Of a DNA stretch of 64,000 nt, positions 43,501 to 55,089 are shown one piece after another. Positions within the stretch are counted from its first letter, which is position 1. Each line of letters opens with the position of its first letter. Source of the DNA: Undaria pinnatifida (lineage: Eukaryota; Sar; Phaeophyceae; Laminariales; Alariaceae); assembly GCA_012845835.1 (NCBI GenBank), contig JABAKD010000015.1:11995845-12059844 (forward strand), written 5' to 3'. The notes below the pieces were generated by a model, which had not been told where the DNA came from, searched no databases, and saw nothing but the letters and a program-made list of their open reading frames with translations. The position numbers and the translations under genes are program-made.

Positions 43501-46500
43501 CCGTATCGGAGGTTAACCTCGCCACAGCTGGGGTGCACATGGGGTGGCGGACGGTGAGGATGCTCGTCGACACCGAGGGGAAGAGCGCCTGCTTCGTAGC
43601 GAGGAACATGTCGGCGTCTCTCTCCACCAGCACCAGGGCTTCTCCCGGTCCGTTCGGCTGTCAAAACAAGGGTACCAAGAGAGGGGCTGTGAGTTGGCTG
43701 ACCGTACTAGCAGTAAGTGATGCAGTAAGTGGTGCAGACTACGATACCATAGAAGTTGCAATTTTTGGGCGAAAATGTTTCCGGCTACAATCGACGGGGC
43801 GCTCCTGAATCGAGGAACTAACATGTGTCACTGGATGTTGCAAATACCACCCCTTGCAGGATACGCCTGCTAGCGCTGGGTTGCGAACTCAATTCAGTTA
43901 AATTGACACGCGACATGTATGGATGAAAACCCATGGAAGCGCGGTGGTGAGCTTGAGCTAATTTTTCCCCCATTCGCCGAGGACAAAAAGAAAAAAACTT
44001 TTCTACAAAAAAAATCCCTTGTGTACTATTTTAATAGCAATAGGCCATGTCTCTGCTCATCGGGTAGCACTTTGCACTTTCGTGTTTTTCGGGTTTTGTG
44101 TTCGTGTTTGTGTTAAAATCCTCGTCAAGTGAAGGGTCTCAGAAAATGAAAGGGCGCCCCTATCCCAGAGCGACTTGCTTATTAGTTCAGTACAGTAGGT
44201 ACTATTACTATGTATTGCAATTGTGACGAGGAGCATGTCGGCGTCTCCTTCTATCAAAACTAGGGATTCCGGTTGTCTGTGCAGCTAACAGATTTGTGAT
44301 TAACATGCACTGCCATATAAGTAAACAGTAGTGAATCATTGTACGAAAGCTGTGGGAGATAGAAGTCACCGTTATTCGCCCCTAGGAATGCACAAGCGGG
44401 GGGTGAAGAGGTTGGTTTCGGGCACTCGTATCTGTTGAGAGGCTTGGTCTGGGTACTTGGTAAATAAACTTGGTAAATAAACAAGAGCCTACGCGGGGGG
44501 GGAGGGTGAGGATCTGGATATTCGGTAGGGCTGTGATTTGGCTGGATATACACTAATAGTAAGTCGTTGACTAGTTGTTTAGTTGGTTAGGTATTATTAT
44601 TACAGTGTAACACAGTTGCGACGAGGGGCATGTCGGCGTTTCTTCGCACCAAAACCAGGGTTCCTCATTGTGTCTGTTCGGCTATACAGAAAGGATTACA
44701 CAGGCGGGGCGGGTATGTGTTTCTTTGGAAGAGGTTTGGTTTAGGCGCTTGTTTATTTTTAGAGCCTTGGTATGGGTACCTGGTAATTGAAGAGGTGGAT
44801 GTGGGTTTCCGGCAGGGCTGTGAGTTGGCGGACTATACTAAGAGTGTAATAATGGTAAGTCGCCGACTAGGGCATTAGTTGGCTAGGTACTACAGTGTAT
44901 TATGGTTGCGACGAGAAGCATGTCAGTGTCGGCGTCCCTCTCCACTACCACCATGATTCCCCCGGTCCGTTCGACTGTAAAAGGAGTACACAGCAGGGGG
45001 GAGGGGGGAATGGCTGTTACTTGGCTGAATAAACTAATAGTAAGTGCCGACCAATAATTACTTGGCTACGTAGGGGAGGGCCTGAGAGGGCTGCAAGTGA
45101 GTTGACTACAAGTCGCCGACTAGTTGCATTTGCTTGTTGGCTAGGTATTACAGTTGAGACGGGGAACATGCCGACACCTCTCTCCACGAGGACCGGCTCC
45201 CCCGGCCCGTTCGGCAATTCAAAAGGAGTACGCGGTGGGGGAGGGCACAGGTTTTGGTTTTGAGGCATATACTGGTACTTTTTCAGGAGAGGTTTAGCCT
45301 ATGTACTGATTGTACGGTGAATGCCGTACCCACGGAAGCCTGTACAGTGAACGCCGTACGACAGCGTGTACGGTGAACGCCGTTCAGCAGATTGTACGGT
45401 GAACGCCATACGACAGCTTGTACGGTGAATGCCGTGTGACAGCTCGTGTGGGTCGACAGTTTGTACGGTGAATGCCACATGATAGCTTACACGGTGAATG
45501 CCGTACGGCAGGTTGTACGGCGAATGAGGTACGATAGCTAGTACGGTGAACGCCGTACGCTTGTACGATGAACATCATACGATAGCTTGTACGGCAAGCG
45601 CCGTACGATGGGCTTGCACTGTGAGCGTCGTATCACAGGGTGCACAGTGAACGCCATACGACAGCTACTAATAGTATGAATGCCGTTCGAAAGCTCGTAT
45701 GGGTCGACAGCCTGGGTTAACGCCGTACGATGGCTTGTGCGGTCAATGCCGTATGACATATTGTACCGTGAACGCTGTACGGCAGCTTGTACGGTAAGCG
45801 CTGTACAATCGCTTGTGCCGCGAGTACCATACGACAGCTTGCACGGTGAAAGACGGACAAAAGCTTGTGCGGCGAACGGCAGCTTGTATAACGAATGCCG
45901 CAGAGCAACTAAAAACGGCCAACACTGGCAGAAAACTCACCTGGAATTTGAATCGGCGGGACCAGTCCTGGAAAAGCTGCCTCCTGATCTTGTTAACCCC
46001 ATCACTGTCCAACAGAGTACTTTTAAGCCTTGGGCAGTATCGCCGGCATCCGTATCGGGTATCTTCCGTACAGCCACACAACTGTAGAATAAGGCACGGG
46101 AGGTCAAGGTAAGGAAGATAACAGCGAGTCAGGTAGATAGGGGTAGAGCAGGGTTAGAAAAGGGTAGGGTAGGGTACAGTAGGATAGGGTAGCGTAGAGA
46201 AGGTAGGAAAGGGTAAGACAGGGTAGGTAGGGCAGGGTAGGGTAGGGTAGGGTAGGGTATAGCAGGGCAGGGCAGGGCAGGGCAGGGCAGGGCAGGGCAG
46301 GGCAGGGCAGGGCAGGGGAGGGTAGCGCAGGGTAATGTATCGCAGGATAGGGTAGGGTAGGGGTAGGGGAACGTTGGTAGCAATAGTGCGTGGGTTGTAT
46401 TTTAATAAGAGAAGGCGCATGTATACACGGGCAAGTAAGCTGCTAGCCGTAGAGGAAGTAAAGAAGTCATGGGCGCGAGAGTGGAAACAGCATATAAGAT

Positions 46501-49500
46501 ACACTGCATGTGGGAGTACTCAGTTCGTATCGGATTGGAGTAAGCACAGTACAATATCGGATGGCATACGAAAACAAAGTACCTTTTGGTACCAAAGGCT
46601 ATCCCTGTGCTATTATACTTACTGACCCCTTAAAAACTCAGAAAGCAAGACCCCTTAAAAAAACACGGCTCCACCCACGGTAGTTACTTGATTTTAGCGT
46701 TGAAATAACTTTAATCTTCAGACCTGCAACCTGGGAGATCGCGGATGAATCTGCCACTGCAAGTTTACCTGTCTCCGGACCCCATACGTCTAAATGTTGC
46801 TGAGATTTTCCACTGGAATCAATATGAACAAAGAGGTGAAATCGTCTAAAATCCTGGCTTTCTGCATATTTGTTCGTATACTATGTGGCGAATATCTGAA
46901 TCGTACCAGCGTATGGAAAAGAAGCTCACCGGTATGCAAACTAGCTTATTCGGCGTCAGAAACAGTTGACAGTTGACTGGCCTTGTGACAATGCTCCTAC
47001 TCTTACAGTAGGTGCATTCGGAACCCAGTACGGTTGCTGCCCCTGACGCTCGAAGGGTGTTGTCATACGCTTTGTTGCTGGCAGTCTGTTTTGCTTAGTT
47101 GTCGTTTTCGGCTTGCCGTCTTGTTTCACTCAATGTCTCGTCTTCCCGGGTACCTCTTCCCTCCCCACCTGCGTTCCTTTGCTTTTTCTTTTCATTTTCT
47201 TTCATATTTTTCTTCCTTTTCGTGTTTTCTTCTTCTTTCTTCTTGTTTTTCCGTTGCAAGTGGTCTGGTGTGCCGGCTTGCGTATGTTCCGCTCCCACAC
47301 CATTGCGTTCGGCATCGCGTGGTCAAATCACCTTGCGGTATGTGCAATGTGTATCTCTGTTGCGTAATTTGTGACCAAAGATCCCGTCTATCTAGGATAG
47401 GATGCTTCGGCACGGACTCTGGTTGTGCTCGATGTATTATATAATGTTCGTTCAAACGCCCCATATACAATCGAAACCGGCCAGAGTAATAAACACTAAT
47501 AAGCCATTGGTATCACGTCATTATCTTTCTAGCCATCCATGACATAGCTTTCATTAATCCCCCCTCCCCCCCTCCAACGCCCCCCCCTTCCCCACACCCC
47601 GCACGATCGCCTAGAGCCAGCACCGCGCGTATATTAGGCCCCTACATATATGATTAATACGCGCGATCGGAGGATCACACACAATGTTGCGAACATCATT
47701 GTCGACCAAATCCTTGATTTCAATATTATATGTGACCTAAACCTCTTGAAAACCCTTTTCCCCCCCCGCCCCCCTCCCCGTTTTTTTTTTTTTTTCCCCT
47801 CGCTTCCTCTTGCTTAAACGCCCCACCTACTATCGAAATCCGCCAGAGTAATAAACACTTCCACGCCCTGGATATCGCCTCGTTATCGTTTCAGAGCCGT
47901 CCATGCCATTGCTGCAATTTCCACCCACACCTGTCCTCAACGGCCCCTCCTTCACCCACCACCCGCACCATCGCCTAGACCTAGCACCACGCGTATAGCC
48001 AACCCCTACATCTATGCGACCTAAAGCCCTCCCCCCCCGCCCCCGCCCCCCCCCCGCCACATTCCTCCCCCTCCCCCACAAGAAAATTTATAGTTTCCAC
48101 GCACAAATAGACCTGCCCCATCCGTCCCCTCCCCCCCCTTCCCCCCTCCCGCCCCCCTTTTGATCAAAATCAGGCCCCCACGTCCTTAAAAACTCCGCCC
48201 TCGCCTCACCGGATATTCGACTTACAGGATTGATTCACTTGATAAACTGATGCATTTCCTTCCACAGCTGTCAGATTTTGTCCCCCTCAGAAACGGGTTT
48301 TATAGTTACCGCGCACAGACTGCCTAACATCACCCTGTTGACCCTGATAGCTACACAGTAGTTGCAAGGGGAGTCGCCGACCTACATCCTTAATGAGGAC
48401 ACACAACCCGTAATCCGCGCGATCGGAGTATCACACACAGATTGCAAAGATGAGTTTCGACAAAATATTCGATCTCACAGCTGGAGTGTATTTTAATTTT
48501 TATAATAATAGATAGGTGGAAATATACACTTAATATAAATGTGCAGGACACATACTTGGATTACAAGCGGCGAGATTCCGTGTCGTCCACATATTTCGTT
48601 CGACTAAATCAACTACAGCATCGTGAGATGTGAACGTGGCGAGCTCGCTAGGGGCTCCGACCCACATTACTATTAATAAAAGTGTACATTGCTCACACTA
48701 CCGCCGGTCATGTGTGGCGGGCGCCGACTAGACGGCAGCTGGTGTGTGGAAAACAGACACAAAAACTGTCGATCCGGGCAAAAAATATAATTTTGATAGC
48801 ATTTGAGGGAAGACTACAGGACACCTACACTCATGAGGCCTTGTCCGGAACGAAGAGGGCTGGTCGTGGGTTGTCTGTGTCTCGAGATGGAAGGTCAATC
48901 GTAGTTGTGGGACAACGCTGACCGAGGCTTTTGATCAAAAATGGCGAATTGGGCCGCTTGACAAAAGGTTGGGCCGCTTGACAAACAAAAACAGATTACT
49001 TTTTCTACCGTTTCTTCCGCACAGCGACGGTACCGCAATCTCTTCAGCAAAACACGTGAATAGTGTGGAAAGTTTTTGTATCAAAACTATCGCCTTGCCA
49101 TTAGCAATGGTCTAACAGCAGTAGAACAACTTTTTCAAGTATCTGCAACTTTTTTCCTTTCCTGCAGTCCCCCTCACCTCAAGGACATCCTTCTTTCTCT
49201 TCCGTCTCATCTCCGCAACGGTGGGTATCGACGATGTCAGCACGGCCCCGCCGTTCATGGCCGCCGAAGCGCCAGTGTGTGAGCGAACCCAGGCGTGAGA
49301 GTTAAGCGCCTCGGCCACCTCGAGCTCTCCAGTCCCTTCGAAGGAGTGGATGAACACATACCTGCGTGCATGCCAATTACACACGTTTTTTTAGGTGAAT
49401 TGCACATGTGAACTTCGTCACAACTGCACTTACACGGGTGGACGGGATCCCCGTTTCGTCGTCACAGTATAAAAGGTGGGCAAACGGCAGATCTTCTGAG

Positions 49501-52500
49501 CACCTTGTGGGAAGTCAGCTATCACGCCAAATAAAAATAAGTACTCCAAACAGAGTCATCCCACAGCAGGGGTGCAGCAGTTTCAGGGCTCCCAGCATGA
49601 GGAGCTCATAATCTCACCCGGAACATGACTTCGAAGGCATTCGTTCGCTCAACCCCATCAACATTTCTATGCGTTAGCCCTAAATCAAATATGCTTGAAA
49701 AAAAATATTGCTAACCGATAATTCCACACATGAGGCGTATAATCGGTCGATAACGTTTCACCCAAAAGTGCATCCCCTACGGCAGCCTTATGGAAGCACC
49801 TTTGCGAACGCTGAAAATCACGCCAAGCTCACCGAACGTGAGACAATCGCGCGTTTTGCTACATTTGACGTTGCGAACGGCGCTCAGACGATCGGCCGGC
49901 TTTTTCCCAGCTTCTACTGAGGCATCCCTCTATAGTGCGGAATAGTGCGGTAGGGGTTGCACTTTTGGGGCTAAACATTTATTACCTCTTACAGGTTGAG
50001 CGCCTCAGGTGAGTAACTACCGGTTAGCCTGATACCTTTACGAGTTCATTCGGCTTGAGGACTAGCGCATACAAGCATTGGTCGGGTTGCGTGATTGAAT
50101 GCCTTCGAAGTCAGTTTCGGATGAGATGTTAAGCTAGCTCCTCATGTTAGGAGCTCAGAAAATTCTTAGAAGCTGCTGCACCCCCACCGCGCGCTGGCTC
50201 TATTACTAATACTAATACCACAAGAAGGGGAGGGGTCCACAATATTTTCTCGACAAAGCAAGGCACCAAAACGCTACGCATGGTGTAGCTCCCAAGGCGA
50301 GCCACCAGCACTCTCTGATTTAGCTCTCATCTACACAGAACTTCCGAAAACGGCCGTCTCGCCAAAGCGAGCCATCAAACACTCTTGTGACTTGGTGTAT
50401 ATAATACCGTATTCCACAACTTGAGCTATCGATACCACTATACACACAATACAAACAAGTCGATAACAAAACAACGCGGGAAATCAAAAGGGGCCCGCAC
50501 TAGTGTACTCGCTGACGGCTGGCAAAACCAAAAACACGTCATTCGCGCTAGAGTAGGGGTACCCCAATAAGGCGGTATCCCCATATAAGGCAGCATCCCT
50601 ATATAAAGCGGTCAAAATCGCTTGGCGCGACCATTACAAGGGAATTGCACTCATAACCTGTAAAGAATAAGGCGGCTTGCCCCAACAAGGCGGTCATATT
50701 GCTCATTCGCCTATAGCACTAGTGTATAGCACACCACCGATTTACTGCGGGACCCCTACGGTATCAACACTGCAATCAAGTCACAAGGGTTAATCCATCG
50801 ACCCGTGCCACTTGTTCACTACTCTACTACTGCACTATTACTACTGTACTACTCTAGCTATGTATCACCGCGTGCTGCAGATGTATTCGAGCCAGGTCGA
50901 CAGCAGCGATCCTTTTCCTTTTTCCGCGCTATACAAAAAACGAAGACTATTCTGTCAATCTTTACTGCCCTTATTTTTTTCTCGTTATGGTATAATCAAC
51001 CAAAAAAGGTTCTCCTTATTATGTGCTTACTCGCGATACTAGAGTTAAGGCTTTGCCGCAAAACAATAATCAAGCCAAACTGATTAACCTGTGTTATTTT
51101 TGTTTCTCACTATAGCACTACCTCATTAGCTACGATATAACTCACCACTAACAGCTGTCTCCCCGTGTGTTGCATAATTGTTCTAGCCACGTCGGCCGCA
51201 GCCTGATCAGCCTGATCTTCTCCTTGTTTCACTCTATATATCATGATATGCATGTATGTTCTTCACATTAAAGTGGTAGTTCAGGCATCTACAACCAGCA
51301 TGACGAGTGCCCGTGCCGATGCCTCCTATTTATAGAGGGTATGAAGGCAGTCTCTGCTGTGGTCACAAGCGACGAGACAGAGATACACACTGCCACAAAT
51401 GAACACGCGGGAAATGAAAAAAACAATGGAAGATAGCGTACCAGACGATTTGCAAAAAACATGGTAACAATAGTAATAAGAAAGAAAGAAAAAAAGAACA
51501 ATGAAAGAAGGACCCGTATTTGGTATGGGTTACGATTAGGGATTGGGTTAGGGCTTGAGCTAGTTCCATGGTTGTGAAAAACACAATGATGTAGGACACC
51601 CAAGAAAGAGAGAAACAGGACGGCACGAGATAAATGAAACAAAGCATAACAGCCAGCCAGCAAATAGACCAAGCAGATGACACCATCCAACCAACGTCGG
51701 AGGCAGCAACCATCTTGCGTTTCCAATGACCTTGCTGTAGGACTAGGAGCATTGCCGCATGGTCAACCGTCTGCGCACAAACTGTTTCTGATGACATTGG
51801 TGTCCATACCGTCACCATCGCCTCCGTACCCAATACAAAAACGAACCTAAAAAATAAAGCAAGCAAGAATACAACAACAAAAAACAGCAACAGAGCAGCA
51901 ACAAAGCAGATGACACGACCGATGACACCACACAGACGGCGTCGGGGCAGCACTCAAGCAGCAGCTGGGTTCCGAACGCAACTACTGGAGGGCTACGACC
52001 ATTCCTGCCTGGTCCGTCCTCAATTTATTGTATCTTCGACGGCGGTGTCCATACCGACATAATCGCCTCCACACATATAGCCCCCAAGGGTACCCAAAAG
52101 GAGGCAGAAAAGGGAAAAGCAGAATGGAAAAGGGGGGGCGGAAAGGAACGAAGAGAAGGAAAAACGCATAAAAGGGCAAAAACGGTTCAGCAAGAACCCG
52201 CATACCGGCCGTGGTAGCACCGCAGTATCGGCCGACATGGTCTAACACTGCACCTCCGGGGGAGACGGAGCAGGCAATCCAAACAACAAAAACAAGAACA
52301 AAACACAAGGTAGGCGCAGTAGCTTGAGGCTATGCACACAGGTTCTACCTGCTACAGTAGTCGGCCTGGTGCCTTGCTGCCCTGTCTTGCCGTCTCCGTC
52401 TTGCTGCCTTCAGCCACGAATTATCTACTCCCCCTCCCCCTTCTTCGCCTTTGGGTGTCGCGCACTCGGGCTGCAGCGGCGCTCCGAGCTCTTTTCCCCC

Positions 52501-52677
52501 TCCTCTACGTACCACCAGGCCATGAATCGTTCGGCTGCTTCAAGGATCCCCTGGTCCCACTTGTCCGCCTTCTTGGCGGCAGGGACCCACAGTGCGGTTT
52601 CAACTCCTAGCTGCCGTGGGAAGTTTTCCGTGGAGCATTCGGTGGATTGAATCACGGCGAGGTCGCCTCTCAGCTTT
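40526..52677 (-). CDS. sulfotransferase family protein, six 3' exons (5' end uncertain)
   Basis: Minus-strand exons joining in phase: 52677-52513, 49361-49178, 46081-45941, 43657-43407, 41981-41130, 40661-40526 (TGA). Together about 570 codons. Landmarks: ERFMAW|WYVFIHSFEGTGE at the position where a 5'-PAPS loop is expected; KIRRQLFQDWSRRF; NGPGEALVLVERDADMFLAT; ILTVRHPM (the R-x-P 3'-phosphate binding region); EWYQVWKQVL; VVRYEDLLTQEAEA with the Arg codon split by an intron; SLWSVIGLPP. VRYEDLL plus a W-x-x-IGLP helix is diagnostic of PAPS-dependent sulfotransferases. They move sulfate from PAPS to an acceptor, here probably a matrix polysaccharide (inference). Acceptor specificity is unknown. 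Exon 41130-41981 also encodes a long Gly/Asn/Glu/His-rich insertion. Further exons may lie at 53.2-55.9 kb. Confidence 0.75.
41130..41981 (-). other. sulfotransferase exon with a low-complexity insertion
   Basis: The exon opens with the RYEDLL helix and GLPPV, then carries an acidic/Ala-rich segment and a Gly6 run. LYVAQWKHKDHLKRK follows, then about 150 residues of Asn/Gly/Glu/His/Met-rich degenerate repeats, and the Cys-rich end ECRTRMDKCEDDPACAAELQ. The donor cagcg|gtgagg leads in phase to SAVLMDFFGYGGKGELL of the last exon. The insertion shows repeat-like DNA (ttccgtttccgtt) and is probably disordered. Confidence 0.65.
41991..42460. repeat. (ACAGG)n / (TGTCC)n array abutting a splice acceptor
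   Basis: About 93 pentamers with seven or eight single-base variants. On the transcribed minus strand it is (CCTGT)n and ends 10 bp before the acceptor of the RYEDLL exon (tgtgtgggtcag|G). The array therefore occupies the position of the polypyrimidine tract. All frames are open (Thr-Gly-Gln-Asp-Arg or Ser-Cys-Pro-Val-Leu), so the long ORFs here are artefacts. Confidence 0.95.
43868..44005. repeat. dispersed repeat family E, copy 1
   Basis: The stretch gctagcgctgg.ttgcga, ttaaattgacacgcgac, ggaagcg.ggtgagctt and a tttttccccc..cgaggacaaaaaga end matches 57943-58075 in the same order and orientation. Unknown type. Confidence 0.6.
44222..45220 (-). pseudogene. array of four decayed copies of the sulfotransferase VERDADM exon 5' end
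   Basis: Copies at 45220-45160, 44979-44908, 44686-44618 and 44285-44222 each repeat the start of the exon at 43657. The first reads NGPGEPVLVERGVGMF and the second, after an intact ttttacag, reads GGIMVVVERDADTDMLLVAT. The third and fourth have lost the frame but keep cgccgacatgc.cctcgtc. Each is followed by the same intron-like cttggctaggtactacagtg, so the duplicated unit spans the intron end and exon start. Unit spacing is 245, 295, 400 and 610 bp. Confidence 0.8.
45295..45905. repeat. 26-33 bp minisatellite with palindromic core
   Basis: About 20 degenerate units of gcttgtacggtgaa.gccgta and cgaca, including the self-complementary-like gtacggtgaacgccgtac. It lies in the sulfotransferase intron and ends about 35 bp from the donor of exon 45941-46081. 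Confidence 0.85.
46140..46372. repeat. (AGGGT)n/(AGGGC)n array
   Basis: Pentamer repeat switching from agggt to agggc and back, starting about 60 bp upstream (minus sense) of the acceptor of exon 45941-46081. On the transcribed strand it is pyrimidine-rich (ccctg/ccta). Confidence 0.9.
47250..48510 (+). repeat. dispersed repeat family A, longest copy, with a related leader
   Basis: 47255-47345 (agtggtctggtgtgccggctt ... tggtcaaatcaccttgc) matches 25766-25845. Two rounds of tatcac..cattatctttc..agccatccatg, poly-C, cgcctagac..agcaccacgcgtat follow at 47505-47650 and 47870-48010. The conserved core at 48245-48500 ends in a T-rich edge. A second leader-like match (gcttcggcacggactctgg) links it to 15930-15980 and 51300-51340. 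Confidence 0.55.
49551..50200. repeat. relatives of the 15.6-kb MITE, inverted pair
   Basis: 49551-49683 repeats agtcatcccac..caggggt, atgaggagctcataatctca, cccggaacatgacttcgaag and gcattcgttcg. 50040-50200 carries the same blocks in reverse complement (tgaatgccttcgaagtcag, ctagctcctcatg, ctgctgcacccccaccg). The pair could be two elements or the two arms of one larger inverted element. Confidence 0.5.
50560..50760. repeat. dispersed repeat family D, copy 2 (inverted)
   Basis: Reverse-complement match to 36640-36810 and 62345-62545: caaggcggtcatattgctc, tagcactagtgtatagcaca, ataaagcggtcaaaatcgc, ttggcgcga and ttgcactcataacctg. The outer edges read gggtaccccaataaggcgg and ctgcgggacccctacggt. 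Confidence 0.6.
50862..51215 (-). pseudogene. two echoes of the exon candidate 53184-53340
   Basis: The 3' half and donor of that exon (plus-strand view caccttgtgctgcatagttc, ttgtagccaggtcgg, aagcatcgcccgcttttcc) recur as caccgcgtgctgcagatgta, ttcgagccaggtcgacagca, gcgatccttttcc (50868-50922), and more weakly as ccccgtgtgttgcataattg, ttctagccacgtcgg (51161-51198). The flanking intron sequence is also partly shared. Confidence 0.6.
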
Positions 52678-52845
52678 CTGAGTCAGTTGTTCGGTGGCCT
52701 ACCTGGTCCCTGGATGTTTCCACCTGCTATCTGCGCAAACATCATCCGACTGGGTAATCGAACCTTGTGTTGCCGTACCGTTGCACCAGCGAAGACTAGC
52801 CGATGCTTCCGCATGGTAGTTCAGATAATGTCGCATTTCGTCTTC

Positions 52846-52985
52846 TTTAGGGCCTTGGCGTAATAGAGGTTGGTGTAGTCCGCACGGCGCTGGAAGCCAA
52901 GGACTCGCCGGAGGACTTCGAGGTGCGCCTTTCGGAGCTCGTCACAGTGAGTCGAGTTGATGGTCACCATAACCAAGTCGAAACG
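52846..52985 (-). pseudogene. probable diverged duplicate of sulfotransferase exon 52513-52677
   Basis: The minus strand reads DLVMVTINSTHCDELRKAHL, then EVLRRVLGF and a stop after KALKKTKCDII. Its start parallels DLAVIQSTECSTENFPRQLG of the exon 52677-52513. No usable donor precedes the stop, so it cannot sit between the flanking exons in frame. The plus strand offers an alternative exon (ctttag|GGCC ... TCACA|GTGAGT), so strand assignment is uncertain. Confidence 0.35.
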
Positions 52986-53155
52986 GTTGATTTAATCCTT
53001 GTCAATTGATTTCTCGCTACACGGCGACCAAGTCAAACGGATTAATCCTTGAAGACATCATTTGTTTTCTCGCTGTACTATAATCAAGTTAATACATCAG
53101 TCCTTCCCGGTATCGTTTTCTCGCTGTACTACAATCAAGCCAAAAACGTTCATCC
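52968..53155. repeat. four tandem units of about 50-55 bp
   Basis: Repeats of tttctcgctgtactacaatcaa..caaa.cgg.tt.atcctt at about 52972, 53028, 53078 and 53128, with a relative near 50984-51075. They lie in the intron next to exon candidate 53184-53340. Confidence 0.7.
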
Positions 53156-53183
53156 TTTGACCCATGCTCTTTTGAAGTATCAC

Positions 53184-53340
53184 CTTGTGCTGCATAGTTC
53201 TTGTAGCCAGGTCGGAAGCATCGCCCGCTTTTCCTTGCCCCATTGCAACCCAGGCATCGCCGGGGAGGAGTGAATCGTCGACAAACACATAGCGGTCCGA
53301 GAAGCTTCCTCTTCCCCATAAGGATCCATCGCCCGCATAC
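53184..53340 (-). CDS. exon candidate upstream of the sulfotransferase, frame ambiguous
   Basis: The acceptor (ggttgcatcccag) and donor (cacaag|gtgata) are convincing, and echoes of both ends exist (53593-53655, 50868-50922). All three frames are open. Frame 1 (HGMRAMDPYGEEEASRTAMC ... PTWLQELCSTR) joins in phase to the candidate exon at 55040-54854 and to the sulfotransferase exon at 52677. Frame 2 (YAGDGSLWGRGSFSDRYVFV ... ATRTMQHK) looks the more protein-like but has no in-phase partner here. No domain recognised. Confidence 0.45.
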
Positions 53341-53361
53341 CTGGGATGCAACCATAAAAAC

Positions 53362-53720
53362 ATCAAAATATCAAAACATCGAAACCATCAGTACATCAAC
53401 ACAAAAAACGTCGAAAAGCTGGATCGATTTTTAATACTAACGCGGTCGAACTCAAAGCTGACTTTGTGTTTTGTAATACTTGTACAAAATGTCGAAATAT
53501 CAAAACACCCAAACATTATAAAATTGAGCTTTCAAAACATCGAAATATCGAAATTCGAAATGCCTAAACATCAGCAAAATACAACAGTGAAACGTCGGCA
53601 AGTACATAGCGGTGGCAACAACTTCATATTTTCCGCAAGGATCCGTGGCTCGCATTCCCGCAAGAAAAATATAAAAATTATTAATATATTAAATATCGAA
53701 AAATAAAAAGTGTCGAAACA
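53362..53720. repeat. A-rich 9-12 bp repeat (aaaacatcgaaatatc) with an exon echo
   Basis: Dozens of degenerate aaaacatcgaa and atcaaaac motifs. Embedded at 53593-53655 is a decayed copy of the 5' end of exon 53340-53184 (gtacatagcggt, ttccgcaaggatccgtggct, cgcattcccgcaag versus cacatagcggt, ccccataaggatccatcgcc, cgcatacctgg). Confidence 0.65.
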
Positions 53721-54853
53721 TGTATGTATCACATGTTACATCAAAGCACCGAAGCATCTAAAAAAACAACAAACACCGAAGCGTCAGACCGTTTAAAACA
53801 CCAAACATCAACTCACAAAAAAAACTAGTAAGATCGAAGCATAGAATCATCACACACATGCGATATACTAGTAACATCGAAGCATAGAATCATCACACAT
53901 ATGCGTGGACTAGTTGAATACCGTTGGCGACGCGATGATGCGGTGGCCGATACGCAGGCCCCGCACAACTTATGGCAACCTTTGGCATAGAACCTACAGA
54001 AGATCTTACAGCAGTACATCGTCATCTGCCTCGTATGCGGAATATTCCGATTCCGATTCCTACGCTATACACAGTGGGTACCTCGATTTAAGAGCGCCCC
54101 GTGACAAGCCGACACACGCGCTCTTAGCTACAAAGCGCTCTTATCTGTATTGGGAAAGACATATCCTTTAATCTACGAAGTATTAAATAGTGGGACATGC
54201 CAAGTTGACCGCTCTTAATTTCCGAACGCTCATATCTGGGATGCTCTTAAATCGGGGTGCCCACCGTACAAGGTTCCCCTTCGGCGTGTGCTGGGCTTCC
54301 AATCCCGGGCGCGTCGCAAGTTCAATATATGCGGGGAACCATACCAGGTCTACCATTGAAAAAACTCTCAGAAAAACGAACAAAAAATAGCTAGGCACGG
54401 CGCGAGTAACTCCATCAGTGACCATATTATAGCAAGCCCACCATGAAGAAAATGACGCCAGGTACAGTGTCTAGATGAGCTACAGTATTACTTATTAATT
54501 AGTAATAGATCGATCGTGGTCTGTTCCATGTGTGGAATATTCGGATTCCAGTTCCTCATTGTCATAGATGTGGGTTGACGGTCTGGTTTTGTCTCGTCAA
54601 GGCCTCGTTAGACCTACATACTGTTTTTTAGTACGAATTGAAGCGGTTCTTGACGGTTGTGCGTCAAAAGTCAAGAGTGCCGTCAACCCACATATTTGCT
54701 CGCCGTGGGCAACAGGACTGTGAGGGTTGAGCCTTCGGGCTCTGATTCCTCATCAGTACCACACAGATCCGCAACATCACACCACAACCGCACATATAGG
54801 ATCTAGGTCATCTAGATAATGATCTGTGCGACACACAGATCCCGACCACTCAC

Positions 54854-55040
54854 CGTGGGCAACAGGATGGTGCGGGCTGAGAGTAGGCAGGGACTTTCCA
54901 GTGACAACGTGCTTGCCACTAGCAGCTCTCGATAGCAGGTGGCGTACGACACAGCCCCAGGCTTGCATGTCCTTAGTTGCAAAGTTGTTAAAGACCGTCC
55001 CATCGTACAACGACACTTTTCCTAGCGCCGGCTCTCGCGC
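54854..55040 (-). CDS. exon candidate, possible 5' part of the sulfotransferase gene
   Basis: Acceptor gcgtgcatag and donor gcccacg|gtgagt enclose 187 bp that read AREPALGKVSLYDGTVFNNF, ATKDMQAWGCVVRHLLSRAA, ending PTLSPHHPVAH. It joins in phase with 55594 upstream and 53340 downstream. DMQAWGCVVRHLL faintly recalls the D-x-W-S-x-G-C-x-x-x-E-L helix of protein kinases, but no other kinase motif is visible, so I assign no family. A decayed copy of its donor end lies at about 54704-54745. Confidence 0.45.
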
Positions 55041-55089
55041 CTATGCACGCGGTACACGGTAATGTGATAGTAATGCGATAGTGTCGTGC

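Noticed and set aside
47034-47444. 136-codon plus-strand ORF
   Set aside because: It lies over a Phe/Ser-rich tract and a family A leader repeat; no domain or splice evidence.
51289-51953. Minus-strand ORFs of 145 and 196 codons rich in Leu/Phe/Val
   Set aside because: They are frames of each other in a T-rich region with dispersed-repeat similarity (ccatcgcctccgtaccca near 16110 and 51800). Membrane-protein appearance is compositional.
52324-52650. Plus-strand ORFs over the sulfotransferase exon 52513-52677
   Set aside because: The minus strand gives in-phase junctions on both sides of the exon; the plus frames do not connect to anything.
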